The notes under the pieces: generated by a model | The model's input: only the letters and a program-made list of their open reading frames with translations | Database searches by the model: none | What the model was told of the DNA's origin: nothing | Translations under genes and position numbers: made by a program | Assembly (NCBI GenBank): GCA_965657505.1 | Contig: CBFHON010000001.1 | Coordinates: 248,001-312,000, forward strand | Direction: 5' to 3' | DNA length: 64,000 nt | Origin: TMED109 sp002171375 | GTDB taxonomy: Bacteria; Pseudomonadota; Alphaproteobacteria; TMED109 | Shown here: positions 8,242 through 15,407 of the stretch, piece after piece | How positions within the stretch are numbered: the stretch's first letter is position 1 | Layout: every line of letters starts with the position of its first letter

Positions 8242-8949
8242 GTGGCTAAAAAATCTGCATTAGTATTATTCTCAGGTGGACAAGATAGTACAGTATCCCT
8301 CTTATGGGCATGTGAAAATTTTGATTATATAGAGACAATAGGGTTTAATTACAATCAAAGACATATCATAGAAATGAATTGTAGAGATATAGTACTTAAA
8401 AAAATTAAAAGTATATCTGATAAATGGCATGATATAATAGGTAAAGATCATATTATTGATATTCCAGCCCTAGGAAAAATATCAGAAACGTCACTTACAA
8501 GAGATAGTAAAATTTTTGTTGAAGATAATGGATTGCCTAATACGTTTGTTCCAGGAAGAAATTTATTATTTTTTAATTATGCTTCTGCTTTAGGATGGAG
8601 AAGAAATATTTTTGATTTAGTAGGAGGAATGTGTGATACGGATTATTCAGGTTATCCAGATTGCAGAAGAGAAACAATTACGTCTTTAAAAAAAACTATA
8701 TCCCTTGGGTTAGATAAAAAAGTACAAATTCATACTCCTTTAATGGATAAAAATAAAGCTGATATATGGCGTTTAAGTTATGATTTGGGAGGAGATAAAT
8801 TTCATAAGATAGTAATAGAGGATACTCATACCTGCTATTTAGGAGATAGATCTAATTTAAATGATTGGGGTTATGGATGCGGAGTTTGTCCAGCGTGTAT
8901 TTTAAGGAGAGAAGGATATAATGAGTGGATAAAACAGAATGACATATAA
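8242..8949 (+). CDS. queC: 7-cyano-7-deazaguanine synthase QueC
   Basis: Converts 7-carboxy-7-deazaguanine, ammonia and ATP to preQ0 in queuosine synthesis. The PP-loop SGGQDST is at about residues 11-17; C-terminal zinc cysteines lie in HTCYLGDRS and GCGVCPACILRR. 235 aa is normal for the family. GTG start with AAAGGTGA upstream. First gene of queC-queE-queD-queF, overlapping queE by 11 nt. No preQ1 riboswitch is evident in the 100-nt leader. Confidence 0.96.
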   Translation: MAKKSALVLFSGGQDSTVSLLWACENFDYIETIGFNYNQRHIIEMNCRDIVLKKIKSISDKWHDIIGKDHIIDIPALGKISETSLTRDSKIFVEDNGLPNTFVPGRNLLFFNYASALGWRRNIFDLVGGMCDTDYSGYPDCRRETITSLKKTISLGLDKKVQIHTPLMDKNKADIWRLSYDLGGDKFHKIVIEDTHTCYLGDRSNLNDWGYGCGVCPACILRREGYNEWIKQNDI

Positions 8950-9568
8950 TGTAAAAGAAATATTTTATTCAATTCAGGGTGAAGGTTATCACTCTGGCAG
9001 ACCATCTATATTTTGCAGGTTTTCTGGCTGTAATTTATGGAATGGATTAGAAAAAGATAGAGAATTAGCTAAGTGTAATTTTTGTGATACAGATTTTGTT
9101 GGAATAAATGGTGAGGGAGGTAATAAGTTTTTAAATGAAGTTGATTTAGCTAAAGAGATTGTTTCTTATTGGCCAAACTCATCAGAGCCATTTGTTGTGC
9201 TTACGGGAGGAGAACCTATGCTTCAAGTGGATATAAAATTAATTAAAGCTCTCAAAAAATATAAATGTGAAGTAGCAATAGAAACTAATGGTACTATTAA
9301 TGTACCTAAGGAAATTGACTGGATTTGCGTTAGTCCTAAAGCTGGTAATCCTTTAATACAAGTTTATGGTGATGAGTTAAAATTAGTATATCCTCAAAAA
9401 AATGTGGCTCCAGACATATATGAAAAATATAGTTTTAAAAATTTTAGTTTACAGCCAATGGATGGAACGTTAAAGGTTCATAACACACAATTAGCTTTAG
9501 AGTATTGTAAGAATAACCCTAAGTGGAAAATATCTCTTCAAACTCACAAGATTATAGGAGTTAGATAA
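8939..9568 (+). CDS. queE: 7-carboxy-7-deazaguanine synthase QueE
   Basis: Radical SAM enzyme converting 6-carboxytetrahydropterin to 7-carboxy-7-deazaguanine. The N-terminal FYSIQGEGYHSGRPSIFCRF is characteristic. The cluster cysteines are spaced C-x14-C-x2-C (SGC...AKCNFC), the expanded motif used by one QueE subtype instead of C-x3-C-x2-C. LTGGEPMLQ binds SAM. 209 aa, cytoplasmic. Overlaps queC and lies 5 nt before queD. Confidence 0.95.
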   Translation: MTYNVKEIFYSIQGEGYHSGRPSIFCRFSGCNLWNGLEKDRELAKCNFCDTDFVGINGEGGNKFLNEVDLAKEIVSYWPNSSEPFVVLTGGEPMLQVDIKLIKALKKYKCEVAIETNGTINVPKEIDWICVSPKAGNPLIQVYGDELKLVYPQKNVAPDIYEKYSFKNFSLQPMDGTLKVHNTQLALEYCKNNPKWKISLQTHKIIGVR

Positions 9569-9573
9569 TATAT

Positions 9574-9945
9574 ATGATTATTTATAGAGATTTTACATTT
9601 GATGCAGCGCATGTTTTAGAAGGTTATGATGAGACTCATCCATATGGAAGGGTGCACGGTCATTCATTTAGAGCTAGAGTATGGGTTAAAGGAGAACCAG
9701 AGCGTGAGAATAGCATGATATTAGATCTTGGTTACATTGCAAAAGAATGTGAATTAGTCAAAAATTTACTAGATCACAATACTTTAAATAACGTTGATGG
9801 CTTATATAATCCTACTTTGGAAGGCTTATGTGTTTTTATCTGGAATAAATTAATTATAAAAATTTCAAATTTAAATAAAATAGAAGTTCATAGAGATCAA
9901 AGCGGAGAGGGATGTATTTATTATGGGCCAGAAAATAATGAGTAA
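9574..9945 (+). CDS. queD: 6-carboxytetrahydropterin synthase QueD-like (catalytic Cys replaced by Tyr)
   Basis: PTPS-fold enzyme, 123 aa, expected to turn dihydroneopterin triphosphate into 6-carboxytetrahydropterin. Zinc ligands are intact: His13 in FDAAH, His28 and His30 in RVHGHSF, and the LDHNTLN motif is present. The cysteine that acts as catalytic base in E. coli QueD (Cys-Gly-Arg-Leu-His-Gly-His) is Tyr24 here (HPYGRVHGH). Operon position between queE and queF makes the QueD role very likely, but the chemistry may differ or another residue may substitute. Confidence 0.88.
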   Translation: MIIYRDFTFDAAHVLEGYDETHPYGRVHGHSFRARVWVKGEPERENSMILDLGYIAKECELVKNLLDHNTLNNVDGLYNPTLEGLCVFIWNKLIIKISNLNKIEVHRDQSGEGCIYYGPENNE

Positions 9946-10387
9946 AATTAAACAGTTAGGAAATAAAACTGATTTTCCAAATTCACCTTCAGATGCTTTG
10001 CTTGAAACAGTTATTAATCCTCATAATGATAAATTATATGTAGCTAGGTTTAGTGTTCCTGAGTTTACTTCTTTGTGTCCAGTAACAGGTCAGCCAGATT
10101 TTGCCAATATTATAATAGATTATATTCCAAAGAAATTTCTATTAGAATCAAAATCATTCAAGTTATTCATGCAATCATTTAGAAACCATGGAGCATTTCA
10201 TGAAGATGTTACATTATATATAGCTAAAAGAATTGTAAAAGAAGTTAAACCTGTTTGGTTAAGAATTGGAGGTTACTTCTATCCTAGAGGAGGGATACCA
10301 ATTGATGTTTTTTGGCAAACAGATACTCCTCCAAAGAAAGTATGGATTCCTGATAGTAGTATACAAGTGTATAATGGAAGAAATTAA
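9923..10387 (+). CDS. queF: NADPH-dependent 7-cyano-7-deazaguanine reductase QueF
   Basis: Reduces preQ0 to preQ1, the base that Tgt inserts in tRNA. Short, single-domain type (154 aa). The nucleophilic Cys is in SLCPVTGQPDFA, and the family's signature motif is LLESKSFKLF. An alternative start at 9938 (ATGAGTAA, overlapping the queD stop) would remove five residues; the GGAGAGGG at 9904-9912 favours 9923. Last gene of the que operon, ending 5 nt from a convergent dioxygenase gene. Confidence 0.95.
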   Translation: MGQKIMSKIKQLGNKTDFPNSPSDALLETVINPHNDKLYVARFSVPEFTSLCPVTGQPDFANIIIDYIPKKFLLESKSFKLFMQSFRNHGAFHEDVTLYIAKRIVKEVKPVWLRIGGYFYPRGGIPIDVFWQTDTPPKKVWIPDSSIQVYNGRN

Positions 10388-10392
10388 AAGAT

Positions 10393-11280
10393 TTATAATT
10401 TAACTGACTCTTTATAGCTAGGCATATCTCCAGCAACAGTTGTTCTATGCATAATTCTTCTAGCACTCGATTCATCAAAATATGTGCCTCGATGAAGAAC
10501 TCGTCTATTATCCCACATTACAATTTCCTTATTACTCCATTTATGATGAATTATCTCGCCAGAATTCACAATCCAGTCATTTATTTCTTTAATTAATTTT
10601 CGACTAATTTCTATATCCCATCCAACTATATGACTACAATGGCTTCCAACATAAAATGCAGACCTTTGAGTAAAGGGATGCGTTCTTATTAATCTTTGTT
10701 TAACAAAAGGCATTTTATTTTTATAAGATTCATCAAAAATATCCCCTGTATTTACCATACGAGAATATACAATTGAATGTTGACATATTTGTTGTTTAAG
10801 GTCTTCTAAGCTAAGTTTATGTTTTTTTTTATTCCATGTTTCTAGTGCATATCTAGCATCTATATATTCAGTTCCACCACCTTGATCTGGTATTTCTCGT
10901 GAACTTAATATTGAAAATTTTGATGGTATACTTTTATAAGAAGAATCTGAATGCCAAGACCTGTTTCCTCTATCATAAATAACTTTTTTACTATCTACTG
11001 GTAATATATTATTATGTTGATCAACATTAGAAATTCTTGTGATCTCGTCTTGTATTCCTTCTAATTTATCATGTTCTAGAGCTTTTTCTAAGTCTCCAAA
11101 TTTTCTAGAAAATTCAATTTGTTGATTATCGTTTATATTTTGATTTTTTAATACTACTACCCCATAAGTTTCTAATGTTTGTTTTATTTTTACAAAATTT
11201 GTATTAGAAATATTTTTAATATCTACATCAGTTATTACTGCAAAAAAATCTTGTTTTTTATTTTTCACTTCTATTTGCAT
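10393..11280 (-). CDS. TauD/TfdA family 2-oxoglutarate-dependent dioxygenase
   Basis: 295-aa Fe(II)/2-oxoglutarate oxygenase. WHSDSSY supplies His and Asp iron ligands (about residues 114-116), the distal His is in RRVLHRGTYF near the C-terminus, and the following Arg residues can bind 2-oxoglutarate. The N-terminal LETYGVVVLKNQNI matches TauD/TfdA members. Family substrates include taurine, alkyl sulfates, chlorophenoxyacetates and carnitine precursors; none can be assigned here. It stands alone on the minus strand between queF and gmhA. Confidence 0.88.
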   Translation of the reverse strand: MQIEVKNKKQDFFAVITDVDIKNISNTNFVKIKQTLETYGVVVLKNQNINDNQQIEFSRKFGDLEKALEHDKLEGIQDEITRISNVDQHNNILPVDSKKVIYDRGNRSWHSDSSYKSIPSKFSILSSREIPDQGGGTEYIDARYALETWNKKKHKLSLEDLKQQICQHSIVYSRMVNTGDIFDESYKNKMPFVKQRLIRTHPFTQRSAFYVGSHCSHIVGWDIEISRKLIKEINDWIVNSGEIIHHKWSNKEIVMWDNRRVLHRGTYFDESSARRIMHRTTVAGDMPSYKESVKL

Positions 11281-11349
11281 TTAAAGGTTATTCCTAATTA
11301 ATTTTAAAATTTATAAATTATAATGTATAAATTTATTATAATATACAAT

Positions 11350-11925
11350 ATGGATAATAGTTTGGAAATAGAATTTAAAGAATACCTTGATGAGTGCTCA
11401 CATAATATTGATAATATGAAAAGTAACTTATATTTGGCTATAGAGAAATCTATAAATTATATCAAAAATAGTATAAATTCTGGGGGTAAAATTATATTTT
11501 TTGGCAATGGAGGCTCCGCTTCCGATAGTCAGCATTTGTGTGCTGAATTTGTTGGAAGATATAAAAAGGATCGTTCTCCTTTAGCTGCTATATCTTTAAA
11601 TACTGATACATCTATATTAACTGCCGTTGCAAATGATATGGGATACGAAAAGGTTTTTGAAAGACAGGTTGAAGCTTTAGCTAAAAAAGAAGATGTTATT
11701 TTTGCTATTTCTACAAGTGGGAGTAGTAAAAATGTTATTAATGCTGTAGTTGCTGGAAAAAAGAAGGGGATTAAAATTATAGCACTGACAGGTAAAAAAG
11801 ATAGTGAATTATCTAACTTATCAGATGTTTCAATAAAGGTGCCTTCTGATAAAGTAAATCATATTCAAGAAATGCATATTATAATTGGGCATTTTATTTG
11901 TGAAATAATTGAAAAAAACATTTAG
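11350..11925 (+). CDS. gmhA: Phosphoheptose isomerase / SIS-domain protein GmhA
   Basis: Sedoheptulose-7-phosphate isomerase, first step of heptose synthesis for LPS, 191 aa from the ATG at 11350 (an ATG at 11323 would add nine hydrophobic residues not typical of the family). The SIS fold is clear: IIFFGNGGSASDSQHLCAEF for sugar-phosphate binding, AISTSGSSKNV, IIALTGKKDSEL, and the C-terminal HIQEMHIIIGH. DiaA, a related SIS protein, is an alternative, but length and motifs fit GmhA. No other heptose genes are adjacent. Confidence 0.88.
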   Translation: MDNSLEIEFKEYLDECSHNIDNMKSNLYLAIEKSINYIKNSINSGGKIIFFGNGGSASDSQHLCAEFVGRYKKDRSPLAAISLNTDTSILTAVANDMGYEKVFERQVEALAKKEDVIFAISTSGSSKNVINAVVAGKKKGIKIIALTGKKDSELSNLSDVSIKVPSDKVNHIQEMHIIIGHFICEIIEKNI

Positions 11926-11929
11926 CATG

Positions 11930-12283
11930 TTATTCGGTATACTTGCATTTGGCAGTTGCAATTAATTTCATTTCATTAATCTTTCTTCTTGCCTCTCTTA
12001 TGGTTAAATATATCTTACCTTTAGGAGGATTTATATAGTTTTCTCCAAATGCTAAAACTTCTTCTTCTTCACTAAAAACTATACAGTTAACTAACTTTTT
12101 AGATTTTTGATTTCCAATTTTTACGTCTATTTCCATTATTCTTGGACATAAAAGAACTTTACTATCTTTCAATATAGAGCATTTAGGTGGATATAATTTT
12201 TCTATAGTTATATCGAAGTTTGCAAAGGTATGATTTGATAATAATACATAATATAAAATGGTTAAAATGAATCTGAAGAACAT
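11930..12283 (-). CDS. Small exported four-cysteine protein (tandem copy 2)
   Basis: 117-aa protein with a signal peptide (hydrophobic residues 4-18, then HTFA). No family is recognised. It shares a framework with the gene just upstream: YPPKC, LCPRI-E, a central Cys, FSEEEE-LAFGE, KIYLT-R and a final A-KC. Four cysteines align, suggesting two disulfides in the periplasm. Its start overlaps the previous gene by 22 nt. The two genes are a tandem duplication that has diverged strongly. Confidence 0.7.
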   Translation of the reverse strand: MFFRFILTILYYVLLSNHTFANFDITIEKLYPPKCSILKDSKVLLCPRIMEIDVKIGNQKSKKLVNCIVFSEEEEVLAFGENYINPPKGKIYLTIREARRKINEMKLIATAKCKYTE

Positions 12284-12615
12284 TTTGCACCAGCAATAAG
12301 AGTTAAACCATGAATTCTTGTTCTCGTTCTTAATGTTAAATATATTTTACCACCAGGTTTTTCCAAAAAGGATTCACCAAATGCTAATATTTCTTCTTCC
12401 TCACTAAATAATGTACAACGAACTAAATGCTTCTTAATATCGCTAGTTATTTTAACTTCTACTTCAATAATTCTAGGGCACAAAAGACCATTTTTTTCTT
12501 TCAAAAGTGTGCACTTAGGAGGATACACAGTTTTAACTTCAATAGGGTTTTTAGCATAAGCAGAATTAGCTATAATTATATATTTTAAAATCAAAAATAT
12601 AAAAATGATTTTCAT
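12262..12615 (-). CDS. Small exported four-cysteine protein (tandem copy 1)
   Basis: 117-aa exported protein starting at the ATG at 12615, whose ATGA overlaps the stop of the PNPOx-fold gene; an ATG four codons earlier is less likely. Signal peptide residues 1-21 end in NSAYA. It is a paralogue of the following gene, with the same YPPKC-x8-LCPRI spacing, the same FSEEEEILAFGE and the same C-terminal AKC. The conserved pattern between two diverged copies shows that these positions are under selection. Function unknown. Confidence 0.72.
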   Translation of the reverse strand: MKIIFIFLILKYIIIANSAYAKNPIEVKTVYPPKCTLLKEKNGLLCPRIIEVEVKITSDIKKHLVRCTLFSEEEEILAFGESFLEKPGGKIYLTLRTRTRIHGLTLIAGAKCSSDSF

Positions 12616-13199
12616 GGTGCCATCCAAACCATAGAAATTTTTTTGTCATATATAAATTTTGCTCTTCTATGACCAGAATGAATCAAATATAACCAATCTA
12701 AAGAATAAATTTTTATATCTACTCTTCCAAAGTTTACTTTATATTTTTCATAATTTTCAGTTTTTATTTGATTTAAATTTATATCTATATCATCTGGTTT
12801 TGAAATAACTGTACTAGGAGAATAAGGAGTTGAATAACATTCTCTGCTCATTTTAGGAGTAGATTCCCATGCAGAATCCCATTTTTTATTTTTATAATTA
12901 ACTGTAGCAGCACCTATTATTCTAATTTGAGTTTTTTTGTTAGCATCATAAATGTTAACGGAAACTTTATTATTATTATTTATTTCAAGCCATTTATTAG
13001 ACCTTACATCTGTATTAAAGGAAATAATTTTATTTTTTTTATTTGTTTCTCTTAATACGACTGTTCTGGAAGAAGGAAAACCATCTTTATTTATCGTGGA
13101 TATGACCGGAAAGTGAAAACTTGATTTAGTGTTTTTTACACCATCCTTAAGGTCTTCCCATATTTCATTATGAATGTTTTTTAAGGGCATATTTTTCAT
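12612..13199 (-). CDS. Pyridoxamine 5'-phosphate oxidase-fold FMN protein
   Basis: 195-aa split-barrel FMN-binding protein. The core motifs SSRTVVLRET, IISFNTDVRSNKWLEI and QIRIIGAATV match the PNPOx family. The end, LIHSGHRRAKF then MVWMAP, fits the Alr4036-type branch rather than true PdxH, which ends with a conserved Arg-Leu-x-Pro. It may bind FMN and act as an oxidase or reductase; the PdxH role is uncertain. The first gene of a three-gene minus-strand unit with the two four-cysteine exported proteins, to which it is coupled by overlap. Confidence 0.8.
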   Translation of the reverse strand: MKNMPLKNIHNEIWEDLKDGVKNTKSSFHFPVISTINKDGFPSSRTVVLRETNKKNKIISFNTDVRSNKWLEINNNNKVSVNIYDANKKTQIRIIGAATVNYKNKKWDSAWESTPKMSRECYSTPYSPSTVISKPDDIDINLNQIKTENYEKYKVNFGRVDIKIYSLDWLYLIHSGHRRAKFIYDKKISMVWMAP

Positions 13200-13223
13200 T
13201 TATCTAATATAAAATATATTTAA

Positions 13224-13349
13224 GGAGTAGAAAAGTAATCTATGTAAAATAAAAAACAAGTTCTACTCCAATAATACGTTTTGCGCGATTAGGGGAATCT
13301 ATAAGCAAAACGTTACTTAAAATCTACGGTTTTAATTTTATTTTAGATT
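13224..13349. other. Structured intergenic element of unknown class (paired inverted repeats)
   Basis: The 204-nt gap between divergent genes contains two perfect 9-bp inverted repeats: GGAGTAGAA (13224-13232) with TTCTACTCC (13261-13269), and ACGTTTTGC (13276-13284) with GCAAAACGT (13305-13313). The second encloses GATT/AATC around AGGGG. A third, AATCTA/TAGATT, lies at 13321-13349, and AATCTA occurs three times. It may be a leader RNA or cis-regulatory element of the crotonase gene, or a small RNA on either strand. It matches no riboswitch class I know. Confidence 0.5.
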
Positions 13350-13403
13350 GTGTATAGTAATATTTATTTTGTTATAAATTTATATTACTAAGGAGATAAA
13401 TAG

Positions 13404-14192
13404 GTGTCAGAAAAAAGCGTTCTTTTAGAAAAAAATAATAATATAGCTTTAGTTACATTAAATCGTCCAGATAATGCTAATACGATCAACTTAGACCTTG
13501 TAAAAGATTTATATGACGCTTTCAAAGATTGTCATCATGATGAAAGTATTAGAGCTGTTATTTTCACTGGTAAAGGTTCAATGTTTAGCGGAGGAGGCGA
13601 TTTAGGATCTTTTCTTGCAGAATCAGATAATTTAGGGCCTCTTATTACAGATATGACAACATATTTTCATCTTGCAGTTACCTTAATGCATAGAATGGAA
13701 AAACCTATTGTGGTAGCATTAAATGGCACTGCAGCTGGAGGAGGCCTCAGTTTAGCTCTGTCAGGCGATATTATTATTTCTTCAGATAATGCCAAATTTT
13801 CTGCTGCATATACTGCTGCAGGTTTATCTCCAGATGGTTCAATGACCTATATTATGCCTAGACTTATAGGTTTAAAGAAAACAAAAGAATTAATGATTTC
13901 AAACAGGAGATTTAACGCAGATGAAGCGTTAAATATGGGTCTTATTGATCAAGTAGTAAAAGATGAAGAATTGCAAAATATAGCTATGGAAACTGCTGTT
14001 AAATTATCTAAAGGTGCTACAAAGGCTTATGGAGCTGTAAAAACGCTTTTAGCAGATAGTTTTTCTAGTACCTTAGAAAGCCATTTGGAACAAGAGGCTA
14101 GGTCTTTAAATGTCCGAGCACAGGGCCATGATGGTAAAGAGGGAGTAAAAGCCTTTATAGAAAAAAGAAAACCAAATTTTAAAGGCTATTAG
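13404..14192 (+). CDS. Enoyl-CoA hydratase/isomerase (crotonase) family protein
   Basis: 262-aa crotonase-fold protein acting on acyl-CoA. FSGGGDLGSF and NGTAAGGGLSLALSGD are the oxyanion-hole regions. Of the two glutamates of classical enoyl-CoA hydratase, the first is Ser (GGGLSLA) and the second region reads AGLSPDGSMTY with an Asp, as in PaaG-type isomerases. It is therefore more likely an isomerase or related enzyme than a standard beta-oxidation hydratase. GTG start with AAGGAG eight nt upstream. 12 nt before the haloalkane dehalogenase gene. Confidence 0.87.
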   Translation: MSEKSVLLEKNNNIALVTLNRPDNANTINLDLVKDLYDAFKDCHHDESIRAVIFTGKGSMFSGGGDLGSFLAESDNLGPLITDMTTYFHLAVTLMHRMEKPIVVALNGTAAGGGLSLALSGDIIISSDNAKFSAAYTAAGLSPDGSMTYIMPRLIGLKKTKELMISNRRFNADEALNMGLIDQVVKDEELQNIAMETAVKLSKGATKAYGAVKTLLADSFSSTLESHLEQEARSLNVRAQGHDGKEGVKAFIEKRKPNFKGY

Positions 14193-14204
14193 TAAGGAAA
14201 AATA

Positions 14205-15080
14205 ATGAATGTAAAAGAACACACTAAATCAAAAATATTAGTTAACAACAAAAATATGTCTTATGTCGAAATGGGTGCCGGAGAAACTATGTTATTTCTT
14301 CATGGTAATCCAACTTCTTCATATTTATGGAGAAATATTATGCCATACTTTTCTGATATTAAAAGATGTATAGCTCCTGACTTAATAGGAATGGGAGATT
14401 CAGATAAGTTAGATTCTAATAAGGTTGGCCAATATAATTTTTTTACTCATCAGAAATGGCTAAATGATATATTAGAGTCATTAAATTTAGGAAATAATAT
14501 AATTTTAGTTGTTCATGATTGGGGAAGCGCACTTGGTTTTGATTGGGCATTTAGAAATATAGATAGGATAGCCGGAATAGTTTACATGGAGGGAATAGTA
14601 TGTGAATTAAGCTGGGATGACTGGGACGAAAAATCTGCACCATTATTCAAAGCCTTTCGGTCTGAAGCAGGAGAAAATATGATAATAGAAAAAAATATAT
14701 TTGTTGAAAGAGTGCTCCCTGGTTCTGTTTTAAGAGGTTTAACAGAAGAAGAAATGAACGTGTATAGAAGACCTTTTCTTAATAAAGAGGACAGACGTCC
14801 TACTTTAGATTGGCCAAATCAAATTCCTATAGAAGGTAATCCTAAAGATGTAGTTGAAGTTGTAAATAATTATTCTAAATTTTTTATGAAGAATGAAACC
14901 CCTAAATTATTTATAAACGCTGATCCTGGAGCTATTTTAATAGGAAAACAAAGAGAGTTTTGTAGATCTTGGCCTAATCAATCTGAGATTACTGTTCCAG
15001 GTAGTCACTTTATACAGGAAGATTCTCCTGATCTAATTGGTGAAGGTATACTTAATTGGTTAAATATAAAAAAGCTTTAA
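14205..15080 (+). CDS. Haloalkane dehalogenase (HLD-II/DhaA type)
   Basis: 291-aa alpha/beta hydrolase closely following the DhaA/LinB pattern. Nucleophile Asp105 sits in VVHDWGSALGF with halide-stabilising Trp106 next to it, and Asn35 is in HGNPTSSYLWRN. The acid is Glu129 in YMEGIV, and His268 in PGSHFIQEDSPDLIG completes the triad. These residues together indicate hydrolytic cleavage of carbon-halogen bonds to alcohol and halide. Follows a crotonase by 12 nt in a probable two- or three-gene operon. The natural halogenated substrate is unknown. Confidence 0.88.
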   Translation: MNVKEHTKSKILVNNKNMSYVEMGAGETMLFLHGNPTSSYLWRNIMPYFSDIKRCIAPDLIGMGDSDKLDSNKVGQYNFFTHQKWLNDILESLNLGNNIILVVHDWGSALGFDWAFRNIDRIAGIVYMEGIVCELSWDDWDEKSAPLFKAFRSEAGENMIIEKNIFVERVLPGSVLRGLTEEEMNVYRRPFLNKEDRRPTLDWPNQIPIEGNPKDVVEVVNNYSKFFMKNETPKLFINADPGAILIGKQREFCRSWPNQSEITVPGSHFIQEDSPDLIGEGILNWLNIKKL

Positions 15081-15403
15081 TTATATTTTTCATAATATTA
15101 TATCCTCATGCTAATATTACAAATGCAATTGAATCTGCAGCTCATAAAGTTGAAGTAGCTAAATGTTTTGGAACTATTATGACTATTAAAAATAATAGCC
15201 AATATAAAGAAAATATTTTAAAGGCAACTAAAATATTAGATTTATATTTAGAAAAGATCATGAATTTAAATATAGGTTCAATTATGATGAAAGACATGAG
15301 TCAGCAAGCAGCATCAGAATTATTTTATAGCCTAGACAAGCAAACTTCTAATAGTTTAGATAAATTATTAGAGAAATGCATTAGTACTTTAAGAATAGGA
15401 TAA
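15056..15403 (+). CDS. Small exported protein of unknown function
   Basis: 115-aa product from a TTG start that overlaps the end of the dehalogenase gene by 25 nt. The N-terminal hydrophobic segment (residues 6-17) followed by ANITNAIE looks like a signal peptide. Two cysteines (AKCFGT, LEKCIST) could form one disulfide between helices. It is helical, rich in Lys/Ile/Leu, and matches no family I recognise. Coupled translation with the dehalogenase is likely. Confidence 0.55.
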   Translation: MVKYKKALIIFFIILYPHANITNAIESAAHKVEVAKCFGTIMTIKNNSQYKENILKATKILDLYLEKIMNLNIGSIMMKDMSQQAASELFYSLDKQTSNSLDKLLEKCISTLRIG

Positions 15404-15407
15404 TTAG

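Noticed and set aside
13224..13349. Integron attC or dif-like recombination site
   Set aside because: The repeats lack GTTRRRY/RYYYAAC cores and do not resemble known XerCD sites; no integrase nearby.
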